Part shown: positions 24,153-37,347 of the stretch, one piece after another
Position numbering within the stretch: the stretch's first letter is position 1
Layout of the letters: every line of letters starts with the position of its first letter
Assembly: GCF_051020975.1 (NCBI RefSeq)
Contig: NW_027478161.1
Coordinates: 8,804,001-8,868,000 of the forward strand
Origin: Osmia lignaria lignaria
Lineage: Eukaryota; Arthropoda; Insecta; Hymenoptera; Megachilidae
Length of the DNA: 64,000 nucleotides
Direction: 5' to 3'
Program-made: the position numbers and the translations under genes
Notes under the pieces: generated by a model
What the model was told of the DNA's origin: nothing
Seen by the model: the letters and a program-made list of their open reading frames with translations, nothing else
The model's database searches: none

Positions 24153-26084
24153 TTGCAGATTTATCTCAAGGGAAGGGGCCTGACGGACATATTTCGAGAT
24201 ATTTCTTCTTCTTGTTGTTCTTCTTCTGCACAGCTAAGCTGGAAGTGGCATTTGCGGCTCGCACTAGTGCAGAGTTATCTCAACGAAAGGGGCCACGGTG
24301 TTTCTGTATCTCTATTATGTTGGTGCGGCTTCGGAACTTTTAAATATCTCGATATATCTCGAAAACTACGCTTCTGATCAAAAAATATCATAGAACATAA
24401 ATTGTAGGAAACATAATTCTCTACAAAAAAGGTCTCTTAACATTTTGCCATAGCTCGCTTCGTTTCCGAGATATTTGCAGATATATCTCAAGGGAAGGGG
24501 CCTGACGGACATATTTCGAGATATTTCTTCTTCTTGTTGTTCTTTTTCTGCACAGCTAAGCTGGAAGTGGCATTTGCAGCTCGCAATAGTGCAGAGTTAT
24601 CTCAAAGAAAGGGGCCACGGTGTTTCTGTATCTCTATTATGTTGGTGCGGCTTCGGAACTTTTAAATATCTCGATATATCTCGAAAACTACGCTTCTGAT
24701 CAAAAAATATCATAGAACATAAATTGTAGGAAACATAATTCTCTACAAAAAACGTCTCTTAACATTTTGCCGTAGCTCGCTTCGTTTCCGAGATATTTGC
24801 AGATTCAGCTCAAAGGAACTGGCCTGACGGACATATTTCGAGATATTTCTTCTTCTTGTTGTTCTTCTTCTGCGCAGCTAAGCTGGAAGTGGCATTTGCA
24901 GCTCGCAATAGTGCAGAGTTATCTCAAAGAAAGGGGCCACGGTGTTTCTGTATCTCTATTATGTTGGTGCGGCTTCGGAACTTTTAAATATCTCGATATA
25001 TCTCGAAAACTACGCTTCTGATCAAAAAATATCATAGAACATAAATTGTAGGAAACATAATTCTCTACAAAAAACGTCTCTTAACATTTTGCCATAGCTC
25101 GCTTCGTTTCCGAGATATTTGCAGATTCAGCTCAAAGGAACTGGCCTGACGGACATATTTCGAGATATTTCTTCTTCTTGTTGTTCTTCCTCTGCACAGC
25201 TAAGCTGGAAGTGGCATTTGCAGCTCGCAATAGTGCAGAGTTATCTCAAAGAAAGGGGCCACGGTGTTTCTGTATCTCTATTATGTTGGTGCGGCTTCGG
25301 AACTTTTAAATATCCCGATATATCTCGAAAACTACGCTTCTGATCAAAAAATATCATAGAACATAAATTGTAGGAAACATAATTCTCTACAAAAAACGTC
25401 TCTTAACATTTTGCCGTAGCTCGCTTCGTTTCCGAGATATTTGCAGATTCAGCTCAAAGGAACTGGCCTGACGGACATATTTCGAGATATTTCTTCTTCT
25501 TGTTGTTCTTCTTCTGCGCAGCTAAGCTGGAAGTGGCATTTGCAGCTCGCAATAGTGCAGAGTTATCTCAAAGAAAGGGGCCACGGTGTTTCTGTATCTC
25601 TATTATGTTGGTGCGGCTTCGGAACTTTTAAATATCTTGATATATCTCGAGAACTACGCATCTGATCAAAAAATATCATAGAGCATAAAAAGTAGCAAAC
25701 TTAATTCTCTACAAAAAAGGTCTCTTAACATTTTGCCATAGCTCGCTTCGTTTCCGAGATATTTGCAGATTTATCTCAAGGGAAGGGGCCTGACGGACAT
25801 ATTTCGAGATATTTCTTCTTCTTGTTGTTCTTCTTCTGCACAGCTAAGCTGGAAGTGGCATTTGCGGCTCGCACTAGTGCAGAGTTATCTCAAAGAAAGG
25901 GGCCACGGTGTTTCTGTATCCCTATTATGTTGGTGCGGCTTCGGAACTTTTAAATATCTCGATATATCTCGAAAACTACGCTTCTGATCAAAAAATATCA
26001 TAGAACATAAATTGTAGGAAACATAATTCTCTACAAAAAACGTCTCTTAACATTTTGCCATAGCTCGCTTCGTTTCCGAGATAT
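24153..26084. repeat. End of family A, cluster of divergent-head units
   Basis: Six units. Three consecutive ones (24797, 25119, 25441) carry the divergent head. The first and third share TCTGCGCAGC and are both preceded by TTTTGCCGTAGC, so they reflect a two-unit repeat step (25119-25762 after 24475-25118). The unit at 24475 has TTCTTTTTCTG in the triplet tract. The last, at 25763, is an ordinary GCGGCTCGCACTAGTG unit and the last of its kind before 52 kb. Confidence 0.75.
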
Positions 26085-29000
26085 TTGCAGATTCAGCTCA
26101 AAGGAACTGGCCTGACGGACATATTTCGAGATATTTCTTCTTCTTGTTGTTCTTCTTCTGCACAGCTAAGCTGGAAGTGGCATTTGCAGCTCGCAATAGT
26201 GCAGAGTTATCTCAAAGAAAGAGGCCACGGTATTTCTGTACCTCTATTATGTTGGTGCAGCTTCGGAACTTTTAAATATCTTGATCTATCTCGAGAACTA
26301 CGCATCTGATCGAAAAATATCATAGAACATAAAAAGAAGGAAACTTAATTCTCTACAAAAAAGGTCTCTTAACATTTTGCCATAGCTCGCTTCGTTTCCG
26401 AGATATTTGCAGATTTATCTCAAGGGAAGGGGCCTGACGGACATATTTCGAGATATTTCTTCTTCTTGTTGTTCTTCTTCTGCACAGCTAAGCTGGAAGT
26501 GGCATTTGCAGCTCGCAATAGTGCAGAGTTACCTGAAAGAAAGGGGCCACGGTGTTTCTGTATCTCTATTATGTTGGTGCCGCTTCGGAACTTTTAAATA
26601 TCTGGATATATCTCGAGAACTACGCATCTGATCAAAAAATATCATAGAACATAAAAAGTAGGAAACTTAATTCTCTACAAAAAAGGTCTCTTAACATTTT
26701 GCTATAGCTCGCTTCGTTTCCGAGATATTTGCAGATTTATCTCAAGGGAAGGGGCCTGGCGGACATATTTCGAGATATTTCTTCTTCTTGTCGTTCTTCT
26801 TCTGCACAGCTAAACTGGAAGTGGCATTTCCAGCTCGCAATAGTGCAGAGTTATCTCAAAGAAAGGGGCCACGGTGTTTCTGTATCTCTATTATGTTGGT
26901 GCGGCTTCGGAACTTTTAAATATCTTGATATATCTCGAGAACTACGCATCTGATCAAAAAATATCATAGAACATAAAAAGTAGGAAACTTAATTCTCTAC
27001 AAAAAAGGTCTCTTAACATTTTGCCATAGCTCGCTTCGTTTCCGAGATATTTGCAGATTTATCTCAAGGGAAGAGGACTGACGGACATATTTCGAGATAT
27101 TTCTTCTTCTTGTTGTTCTTCTTCTGCACAGCTAAGCTGGAAGTGGCATTTGCAGCTCGCAATAGTGCAGAGTTATCTCAAAGAAAGAGGCCACGGTGTT
27201 TCTGTACCTCTATTATGTTGGTGCAGCTTCGGAACTTTTAAATATCTCGATATATCTCGAGAACTACGCTTCTGATCAAAAAATATCATAGAACATAAAA
27301 AGTAGGAAACTTAATTCTCTACAAAAAAGGTCTCTTAACGTTTTGCCATAGCTTGCTTCGTTTTCGAGATATTTGCAGATTTATCTCAAGGGAAGGGTCC
27401 TGACGGACATATTTCGAGATATTTCTTCTTCTTGTTGTTCTTCTTCTGCACAGCTAAACTGGAAGTGGCATTTCCAGCTCGCAATAGTGCAGAGTTATCT
27501 GAAAGAAAGGGGCCACGGTGTTTCTGTATCTCTATTATGTTGGTGCGGCTTGGGAACTTTTAAATATCTCGATATATCTCGAAAACTACGCTTCTGATCA
27601 AAAAATATCATAGAACATAAATTGTAGGAAACATAATTCTCTACAAAAAACGTCTCTTAACATTTTGCCATAGCTCGCTTCGTTTCCGAGATATTTGCAG
27701 ATTCAGCTCAAAGGAACTGGCCTGACGGACATATTTCGAGATATTTCTTCTTCTTGTTGTTCTTCCTCTGCACAGCTAAGCTGGAAGTGGCATTTGCAGC
27801 TCGTAATACTGCAGAGTTATCTCAAAGAAAGGGGCCACGGTGTTTCTGTATCTCTATTATGTTGGTGCGGCTTCGGAACTTTTAAATATCTTGATATATC
27901 TCGAGAACTACGCATCTGATCGAATAATATCATACAACATAAATTGTAGGAAACATAATTCTCTACAAAAAAGGTCTCTTAAGATTTTGCCATAGCTCGT
28001 TTCGTTTCCGAGATATTTGCAGATATATCTCAAGGGAAGGGGCCTGACGGACATATTTCGAGATATTTCTTCTTCTTGTTGTTCTTCTTCTGCACAGCTA
28101 AGCTGGAAGTGGCATTTGCAGCTCGCAATAGTGCAGAGTTATCTCAAAGAAAGGGGCCACGGTGTTTCTGTATCTCTATTATGTTGGTGCGGCTTCGGAA
28201 CTTTTAAATATCTTGATATATCTCGAGAACTACGCTTCTGATCAAAAAATATCATAGAACATAAATTGTAGGAAACATAATTCTCTACAAAAAAGGTCTC
28301 TTAAGATTTTGCCATAGCTCGTTTCGTTTCCGAGATATTTGCAGATATATCTCAAGGGAAGGGGCCTGACGGACATATTTCGAGATATTTCTTCTTCTTG
28401 TTGTTCTTCTTCTGCACAGCTAAACTGGAAGTGGCATTTCCAGCTCGCAATAGTGCAGAGTTATCTCAAAGAATGGGGCCACGGTGTTTCTGTATCTCTA
28501 TTATGTTGGTGCGGCTTCGGAACTTTTAAATATCTTGATATATCTCGAGAACTACGCATCTGATCAAAAAATATCATAGAACATAAAAAGTAGGTAACTT
28601 AATACTCTACAAAAAAGGTCTTCTAACATTTTGCCATAGCTCGCTTCGTTTCCGAGATATTTGCAGATTCAGCTCAAAGGAACTGGCCTGACGGACATAT
28701 TTCGAGATATTTCTTCTTCTTGTTGTTCTTCCTCTGCACAGCTAAGCTGGAAGTGGCATTTGCAGCTCGCAATACTGCAGAGTTATCTCAAAGAAAGGGG
28801 CCACGGTGTTTCTGTATCTCTATTATGTTGGTGCGGCTTCGGAACTTTTAAATATCTTGATATATCTCGAGAACAACGCATCTGATCAAATAATATCATA
28901 GAACATAAAAAGTAGGAAACTTAATTCTCTACAAGTAAGGTCTCTTAACATTTTGCCATAGCTCGCTTCGTTTCCGAGATATTTGCAGATTTATCTCAAG

Positions 29001-31873
29001 AGAAGGGGCCTGACGGACATATTTCGAGATATTTCTTGTTCTTGTTGTTCTTCTTCTGCACAGCTAAGCTGGAAGTGGCATTTGCAGCTCGCAATAGTGC
29101 AGAGTTATCTCAAAGAAAGGGGCCACGGTGTTTCTGTATCTCTATTATGTTGGTGCGGCTTCGGAACTTTTAAATATCTCGATATATCTCGAAAACTACG
29201 CTTCTGATCAAAAAATATCATAGAACATAAATTGTAGGAAACATAATTCTCTACAAAAAAGGTCTCTTAACGTTTTGCCATAGCTCGCTTCGTTTCCGAG
29301 ATATTTGCAGATTTATCTCAAGGGAAGGGTCCTAACGGACATATTTCGAGATATTTCTTCTTCTTGTTGTTCTTCTTCTGCACAGCTAAACTGGAAGTGG
29401 CATTTCCAGCTCGCAATAGTGCAGAGTTATCCCGAAGAAAGGGGCCACGGTGTTTCTGAATCTGTATTATGTTGGTGCGGCTTCGGAACTTTTAAATATC
29501 TCGATATATCTCGAAAACTGCGCTTCTGATCAAAAAATATCATAGAACATAAATTGTAGGAAACATAATTCTCTACAAAAAAGGTCTCTCTACATTTTGC
29601 CATAGCTCGCTTCGTTTCCGAGATATTTGCAGATTTATCTCAAGGGAAGGGTCCTGACGGACATATTTCGGGATATTTCTTCTTCTTGTTGTTCTTCTTC
29701 TGCACAGCTAAACTGGAAGTGGCATTTCCAGCTCGCAATAGTGCAGAGTTATCTCAAAGAAAGGGGCCACTGTGTTTCTGTATCTCTATTATGTTGGTGC
29801 GGCTTCGGAACTTTTAAATATCTTGATATATCTCGAGAACTACGCATCTGATCGAAAAATATCATAGAACATAAAAAGAAGGAAACTTAATTCTCTACAA
29901 AAAAGGTCTCTTAACATTTTGCCATAGCTCGCTTCGTTTCCGAGATATTTGCAGATTTATCTCAAGGGAAGGGGCCTGACGGACATATTTCGAGATATTT
30001 CTTCTTCTTGTTGTTCTTCTTCTGCACAGCTAAGCTGGAAGTGGCATTTGCAGCTCGCAATAGTGCAGAGTTACCTCAAAGAAAGGGGCCACGGTGTTTC
30101 TGTATCTCTATTATGTTGGTGCCGCTTCGGAACTTTTAAATATCTGGATATATCTCGAGAACTACGCATCTGATCAAAAAATATCATAGAACATAAATTG
30201 TAGGAAACATAATTCGCTACAAAAAAGGTCTCTTACGATTTTGCCATAGCTCGTTTCGTTTCCGAGATATTTGCAGATATATCTCAAGGGAAGGGGCCTG
30301 ACGGACATATTTCGAGATATTTCTTCTTCTTGTTGTTCTTCTTCTGCACAGCTAAGCTGGAAGTGGCATTTGCAGCTCGCAATAGTTACCTCAAAGAAAG
30401 GGGCCACGGTGTTTCTGTATCTCTATTATGTTGGTGCCGCTTCGGAACTTTTAAATATCTGGATATATCTCGAGAACTACGCATCTGATCAAAAAATATC
30501 ATAGAACATAAATTGTAGGAAACATAATTCGCTACAAAAAAGGTCTCTTACGATTTTGCCATAGCTCGTTTCGTTTCCGAGATATTTGCAGATATATCTC
30601 AAGGGAAGGGGCCTGACGGACATATTTCGAGATATTTCTTCTTCTTGTTGTTCTTCTTCTGCACAGCTAAGCTGGAAGTGGCATTTGCAGCTCGCAATAG
30701 TGCAGAGTTATCTCAAAGAAAGGGGCCACGGTGTTTCTGTATCTCTATTATGTTGGTGCGGCTTCGGAACTTTTAAATATCTTGATATATGTCGAGAACT
30801 ACGCATCTGATCAAAAAATATCACAGAACATAAAAAGTAGGAAACTTAATTCTCTACAAAAAAGGTCCCTTAACATTTTGCCATAGCTCGCTTCGTTTCC
30901 GAGATATTTGCAGATCTATCTCAAGGGAAGGGGCCTGGCGGACATATTTCGAGATATTTCTTCTTCTTTTCGTTCTTCTTCTGCACAGCTAAACTGGAAG
31001 TGGCATTTCCAGCTCGCAATAGTGCAGAGTTATCTCAAAGAAAGGGGCCACGGTGTTTCTGTATCTCTATTATGTTGGTGCGGCTTCGGAACTTTTAAAT
31101 ATCTTGATATATCTCGAGAACTACGCATCTGATCAAAAAATATCATAGAACATAAAAAGTAGGAAACTTAATTCTCTACAAAAAAGGTCTCTTAACATTT
31201 TGCCATAGCTCGCTTCGTTTCCGAGATATTTGCAGATTTATCTCAAGGGAAGAGGACTGACGGACATATTTCGAGATATTTCTTGTTCTTGTTGTTCTTC
31301 TTCTGCACAGCTAAGCTGGAAGTGGCATTTGCAGCTCGCAATAGTGCAGAGTTATCTCAAAGAAAGAGGCCACGGTGTTTCTGTACCTCTATTATGTTGA
31401 TGCAGCTTCGGAACTTTTAAATATCTTGATCTATCTCGAGAACTACGCATCTGATCAAAAAATATCATAGAACATAAAAAGTAGGAAACATAATTCTCTA
31501 CAAAAAAGGTCTCTTAAGATTTTGCCATAGCTCGTTTCGTTTCCGAGATATTTGCAGATATATCTCAAGGGAAGGGGCCTGACGGACATATTTCGAGATA
31601 TTTCTTCTTCTTGTTGTTCTTCTTCTGCACAGCTAAACTGGAAGTGGCATTTCCAGCTCGCAATAGTGCAGAGGTATCTCAAAGAATGGGGCCACGGTGT
31701 TTCTGTATCTCTATTATGTTGGTGCGGCTTCGGAACTTTTAAATATCTTGATATATCTCGAGAACTACGCATCTGATCGAAAAATATCATAGAACATAAA
31801 AAGAAGGAAACTTAATTCTCTACAAAAAAGGTCTCTTAACATTTTGCCATAGCTCGCTTCGTTTCCGAGATAT
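26085..31873. repeat. Mosaic transition zone between families A and B
   Basis: Family B markers enter here: GTACCTCT with GTGCAGCTTCGG and CTTGATCTATC (26085), GTGCCGCTTCGG with CTGGATATATC (26407), GGCCTGGCGG with CTTGTCGTTC and the TTTCCAGCTCG core (26729), GAAGGGTCCTGACGG (27373), GAATGGGGCC (28339) and GAACAACGCATC (28661). Divergent-head family A units persist at 26085, 27695 and 28661, some already combined with B markers. Unit order is not yet periodic. The unit at 31230 has TTGATGCAGC, giving TGA at 31398-31400. The zone looks like the seed set from which the HORs to the right were assembled. Confidence 0.75.
30271..30585. repeat. Shortened monomer with a 7-bp deletion (315 bp)
   Basis: The unit reads GCAATAGTTACCTC near 30379-30392 where related units read GCAATAGTGCAGAGTTACC, so seven bases (GCAGAGT or an equivalent alignment) are missing. 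It is the only unit of this length in the window. It shares the rare tail ATTCGCTAC/CTTACGATTTT with the unit just before it (29949), indicating local duplication. The deletion lies between the short repeats AGT and AGT, compatible with replication slippage. Confidence 0.9.
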
Positions 31874-33161
31874 TTGCAGATTTATCTCAAGGGAAGAGGA
31901 CTGACGGACATATTTCGAGATATTTCTTCTTCTTGTTGTTCTTCTTCTGCACAGCTAAGCTGGAAGTGGCATTTGCAGCTCGCAATAGTGCAGAGTTATC
32001 TCAAAGAAAGAGGCCACGGTGTTTCTGTACCTCTATTATGTTGGTGCAGCTTCGGAACTTTTAAATATTTTGATCTATCTCGAGAACTACGCATCTGATC
32101 AAAAAATATCATAGAACATAAAAAGTAGGAAACATAATTCTCTACAAAAAAGGTCTCTTAAGATTTTGCCATAGCTCGTTTCGTTTCCGAGATATTTGCA
32201 GATATATCTCAAGGGAAGGGGCCTGACGGACATATTTCGAGATATTTCTTCTTGTTGTTGTTCTTCTTCTGCACAGCTAAACTGGAAGTGGCATTTCCAG
32301 CTCGCAATAGTGCAGAGGTATCTCAAAGAATGGGGCCACGGTGTTTCTGTATCTCTATTATGTTGGTGCGGCTTCGGAACTTTTAAATATCTTGATATAT
32401 CTCGAGAACTACGCATCTGATCGAAAAATATCATAGAACATAAAAAGAAGGAAACTTAATTCTCTACAAAAAAGGTCTCTTAACATTTTGCCATAGCTCG
32501 CTTCGTTTCCGAGATATTTGCAGATTTATCTCAAGGGAAGGGGCCTGACGGACATATTTCGAGATATTTCTTCTTCTTGTTGTTCTTCTTCTGCACAGCT
32601 AAGCTGGAAGTGGCATTTGCAGCTCGCAATAGTGCAGAGTTACCTCAAAGAAAGGGGCCACGGTGTTTCTGTATCTCTATTATGTTGGTGCCGCTTCGGA
32701 ACTTTTAAATATCTGGATATATCTCGAGAACTACGCATCTGATCAAAAAATATCATAGAACATAAAAAGTAGGAAACTTAATTCTCTACAAAAAAGGTCT
32801 CTTCACATTTTGCCATAGCTCGCTTTGTTTCCGAGATATTTGCAGATTTATCTCAAGGGAAGGGGCCTGGCGGACATATTTCGAGATATTTCTTCTTCTT
32901 GTTGTTCTTCTTCTGCACAGCTAAACTGGAAGTGGCATTTCCAGCTCACAATAGTGCAGAGGTATCTCAAAGAATGGGGCCACGGTGTTTCTGTATCTCT
33001 ATTATGTTGGTGCGGCTTCGGAACTTTTAAATATCTTGATATATCTCGAGAACTACGCATCTGATCGAAAAATATCATAGAACATAAAAAGAAGGAAACT
33101 TAATTCTCTACAAAAAAGGTCTCTTAACATTTTGCCATAGCTCGCTTCGTTTCCGAGATAT
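31874..33161. repeat. 4-unit HOR, copy 1 (1288 bp)
   Basis: Order of units: GTACCTCT with AATATTTTGATC; (TTC)2(TTG)3 tract with GAGGTATCTC and GAATGGGG; GTTACCTC with GTGCCGCTTCGG; GGCCTGGCGG preceded by GCTTTGTTTCC. The fourth unit (32840) is a hybrid: it starts as a GGCCTGGCGG unit but continues with GAGGTATCTC, GAATGGGG and CTGATCGAAAA, the markers of the second unit class. Confidence 0.8.
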
Positions 33162-34449
33162 TTGCAGATTTATCTCAAGGGAAGAGGACTGACGGACATA
33201 TTTCGAGATATTTCTTCTTCTTGTTGTTATTCTTCTGCACAGCTAAGCTGGAAGTGGCATTTGCAGCTCGCAATAGTGCAGAGTTATCTCAAAGAAAGAG
33301 GCCACGGTGTTTCTGTACCTCTATTATGTTGGTGCAGCTTCGGAACTTTTAAATATTTTGATCTATCTCGAGAACTACGCATCTGATCAAAAAATATCAT
33401 AGAACATAAAAAGTAGGAAACATAATTCTCTACAAAAAAGGTCTCTTAAGATTTTGCCATAGCTCGTTTCGTTTCCGAGATATTTGCAGATATATCTCAA
33501 GGGAAGGGGCCTGACGGACATATTTCGAGATATTTCTTCTTGTTGTTGTTCTTCTTCTGCACAGCTAAACTGGAAGTGGCATTTCCAGCTCGCAATAGTG
33601 CAGAGGTATCTCAAAGAATGGGGCCACGGTGTTTCTGTATCTCTATTATGTTGGTGCGGCTTCGGAACTTTTAAATATCTTGATATATCTCGAGAACTAC
33701 GCATCTGATCGAAAAATATCATAGAACATAAAAAGAAGGAAACTTAATTCTCTACAAAAAAGGTCTCTTAACATTTTGCCATAGCTCGCTTCGTTTCCGA
33801 GATATTTGCAGATTTATCTCAAGGGAAGGGGCCTGACGGACATATTTCGAGATATTTCTTCTTCTTGTTGTTCTTCTTCTGCACAGCTAAGCTGGAAGTG
33901 GCATTTGCAGCTCGCAATAGTGCAGAGTTACCTCAAAGAAAGGGGCCACGGTGTTTCTGTATCTCTATTATGTTGGTGCCGCTTCGGAACTTTTAAATAT
34001 CTGGATATATCTCGAGAACTACGCATCTGATCAAAAAATATCATAGAACATAAAAAGTAGGAAACTTAATTCTCTACAAAAAAGGTCTCTTCACATTTTG
34101 CCATAGCTCGCTTTGTTTCCGAGATATTTGCAGATTTATCTCAAGGGAAGGGGCCTGGCGGACATATTTCGAGATATTTCTTCTTCTTGTCGTTCTTCTT
34201 CTGCACAGCTAAACTGGAAGTGGCATTTCCAGCTCGCAATAGTGCAGAGTTATCTCAAAGAAAGGGGCCACGGTGTTTCTGTATCTCTATTATGTTGGTG
34301 CGGCTTCGGAACTTTTAAATATCTTGATATATCTCGAGAACTACGCATCTGATCAAAAAATATCATAGAACATAAATAGTAGGAAACTTAATTCTCTACA
34401 AAAAAGGTCTCTTAACATTTTGCCATAGCTCGCTTCGTTTCCGAGATAT
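33162..34449. repeat. 4-unit HOR, copy 2 (1288 bp)
   Basis: Repeats the order of 31874-33161. Its fourth unit (34128) is a pure GGCCTGGCGG unit with CTTGTCGTTC. The first unit has TTGTTGTTATTC. A third, related series lies at 36704-37991, inside the 7/8-unit HOR region, so this 4-unit block and the larger HOR share units. Confidence 0.8.
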
Positions 34450-36059
34450 TTGCAGATTTATCTCAAGGGAAGAGGACTGACGGACATATTTCGAGATATT
34501 TCTTCTTCTTGTTGTTCTTCTTCTGCACAGCTAAGCTGGAAGTGGCATTTGCAGCTCGCAATAGTGCAGAGTTATCTCAAAGAAAGAGGCCACCGTGTTT
34601 CTGTACCTCTATTATGTTGGTGCAGCTTCGGAACTTTTAAATATCTCGATATATCTCGAAAACTACGCTTCTGATCAAAAAATATCATAGAACCTAAAAA
34701 GTAGGAAACTTAATTCTCTACAAAAAAGGTCTCTTAACATTTTGCCATAGCTTGCTTCGTTTTCGAGATATTTGCAGATTTATCTCAAGGGAAGGGGACT
34801 GACGGACATATTTCGAGATATTTCTTCTTCTTGTTGTTCTTCTTCTGCACAGCTAAGCTGGAAGTGGCATTTGCAGCTCGCAATAGTGCAGAGTTATCTC
34901 AAAGAAAGAGGCCACGGTGTTTCTGTACCTCTATTATGTTGGTGCAGCTTCGGAACTTTTAAATATCTTGATATATCTCGAGAACTACGCATCTGATCAA
35001 AAAATATCATAGAACATAAAAAGTAGAAAACTTAATTCTCTACAAAAAAGGTCTCTCAACATTTTGCCATAGCTCGCTTCGTTTCCGAGATATATGCAGA
35101 TTTATCTCAAGGGAAGGGGCCTGACGGACATATTTCGAGATATTTCTTCTTCATGTTGTTCTTCTTCTGCACAGCTAAACTGGAAGTGGCATTTCCAGCT
35201 CGCAATAGTGCAGAGCTATCTGAAAGAAAGGGGCCACGGTGTTTCTGTATCTCTATTATGTTGGTGCGGCTTCGGAACTTTTAAATATCTTGATATATCT
35301 CGAGAACTACGCTTCTGATCAAAAAATATCATAGAACATAAATTGTAGGAAACATAATTCTCTACAAAAAAGGTCTCTTAAGATTTTGCCATAGCTCGTT
35401 TCGTTTCCGCGATATTTGCAGATATATCTCAAGGGAAGGGGCCTGACGGACATATTTCGAGATATTTCTTCTTCTTGTTGTTCTTCTTCTGCACAGCTAA
35501 ACTGGAAGTGGCATTTCCAGCTCGCAATACTGCAGAGTTATCTCAAAGAAAGGGGCCACGGTGTTTCTGTATCTCTATTATGTTGGTGCGGCTTCGGAAC
35601 TTTTAAATATCTTGATATATCTCGAGAACAACGCATCTGATCAAATAATATCATAGAACATAAAAAGTAGGAAACTTAATTCTCTACAAGTAAGGTCTCT
35701 TAACATTTTGCCATAGCTCGCTTCGTTTCCGAGATATTTGCAGATTTATCTCAAGGGAAGGGTCCTGACGGACATATTTCGGGATATTTCTTCTTCTTGT
35801 TGTTCTTCTTCTGCACAGCTAAACTGGAAGTGGCATTTCCAGCTGGCAATAGTGCAGAGTTATCTCAAAGAAAGAGGCCACTGTGTTTCTGTATCTCTAT
35901 TATGTTGGTGCGGCTTCGGAACTTTTAAATATCTTGATATATCTCGAGAACTACGCATCTGATCGAAAAATATCATAGAACATAAAAAGAAGGAAACTTA
36001 ATTCTCTACAAAAAAGGTCTCTTAACATTTTGCCATAGCTCGCTTCGTTTCCGAGATAT
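33806..36059. repeat. Family B 7-unit HOR, copy 1 (2254 bp)
   Basis: Order, with short names used below: a GTTACCTC/GTGCCGCTTCGG unit ('c'); GGCCTGGCGG ('g'); GCCACCGTG with GTACCTCT ('h'); GGGGACTGACGG with GTACCTCT ('v'); TATATGCAG with TATCTGAAAG ('f'); TTTCCGCGATAT, ATACTGCAG and GAACAACGC ('q'); GGGTCCTGACGG with CAGCTGGCAAT and GCCACTGTG ('r'). The same order recurs, with one-unit additions and losses, to about 51.2 kb. Confidence 0.85.
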
Positions 36060-37347
36060 TTGCAGATTTATCTCAAGGGAAGGGGCCTGACGGACATATT
36101 TCGAGATATTTCTTCTTCTTGTTGTTCTTCTTCTGCACAGCTAAGCTGGAAGTGGCATTTGCAGCTCGCAATAGTGCAGAGTTACCTCAAAGAAAGGGGC
36201 CACGGTGTTTCTGTATCTCTATTATGTTGGTGCCGCTTCGGAACTTTTAAATATCTGGATATATCTCGAGAACTACGCATCTGATCAAAAAATATCATAG
36301 AACATAAAAGGTAGGAAACTTAATTCTCTACAAAAAAGGTCTCTTAACATTTTGCCATAGCTCGCTTCGTTTCCGAGATATTTGCAGATTTATCTCAAGG
36401 GAAGGGGCCTGGCGGACATATTTCGAGATATTTCTTCTTCTTGTCGTTCTTCTTCTGCACAGCTAAACTGGAAGTGGCATTTCCAGCTCGCAATAGTGCA
36501 GAGTTATCTCAAAGAAAGGGGCCACGGTGTTTCTGTATCTCTATTATGTTGGTGCGGCTTCGGAACTTTTAAATATCTTGATATATCTCGAGAACTACGC
36601 ATCTGATCAAAAAATATCATAGAACATAAAAAGTAGGAAACTTAATTCTCTACAAAAAAGGTCTCTTAACATTTTGCCATAGCTCGCTTCGTTTCCGAGA
36701 TATTTGCAGATTTATCTCAAGGGAAGAGGACTGACGGACATATTTCGAGATATTTCTTCTTCTTGTTGTTCTTCTTCTGCACAGCTAAGCTGGAAGTGGC
36801 ATTTGCAGCTCGCAATAGTGCAGAGTTATCTCAAAGAAAGAGGCCACGGTGTTTCTGTACCTCTATTATGTTGGTGCAGCTTCGGAACTTTTAAATATTT
36901 TGATCTATCTCGAGAACTACGCATCTGATCAAAAAATATCATAGAACATAAAAAGTAGGAAACATAATTCTCTACAAAAAAGGTCTCTTAAGATTTTGCC
37001 ATAGCTCGTTTCGTTTCCGAGATATTTGCAGATATATCTCAAGGGAAGGGGCCTGACGGACATATTTCGAGATATTTCTTCTTCTTGTTGTTCTTCTTCT
37101 GCACAGCTAAACTGGAAGTGGCATTTCCAGCTCGCAATAGTGCAGAGGTATCTCAAAGAATGGGGCCACGGTGTTTCTGTATCTCTATTATGTTGGTGCG
37201 GCTTCGGAACTTTTAAATATCTTGATATATCTCGAGAACTACGCATCTGATCGAAAAATATCATAGAACATAAAAAGAAGGAAACTTAATTCTCTACAAA
37301 AAAGGTCTCTTAACATTTTGCCATAGCTCGCTTCGTTTCCGAGATAT
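36060..37347. repeat. 4-unit block inserted in the HOR series
   Basis: Begins as c then g, but the c unit ends AAAAGGTAGG and the g unit is preceded by GCTTCGTTTCC, not GCTTTG. It then continues with a GTACCTCT/AATATTTTGATC unit and a GAGGTATCTC/GAATGGGG unit, as in the 4-unit HOR, before a new c unit at 37348. It represents an incomplete HOR copy switched into the 4-unit series. Confidence 0.75.

Larger units (their letters stand above)
1..26084. repeat. Family A domain of the array
   Basis: About 81 units in which the core is either GCGGCTCGCACTAGTG (with a SpeI-type ACTAGT) or GCAGCTCGCAATAGTG. Two linked tail haplotypes alternate. One is GAAAACTACGCTTCTG followed by AAATTGTAGG and AAACATAA; the other is GAGAACTACGCATCTG followed by AAAAAGTAGG and AAACTTAA. 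Units with a divergent head (TTCAGCTCAAAGGAACTGG) are interspersed. The TTTCCAGCTCG core and the GTACCTCT/GTGCAGCTTCGG variants that dominate further right are absent here. The right limit is where those variants first appear, so it is a domain boundary placed to within about one unit. Confidence 0.85.

Noticed and set aside
31455..31790. Reverse-strand 111-codon ATG frame as a gene
   Set aside because: It depends on a single variant base, overlaps the satellite fully, has no recognisable domain, and has no flanking signals distinct from other units.
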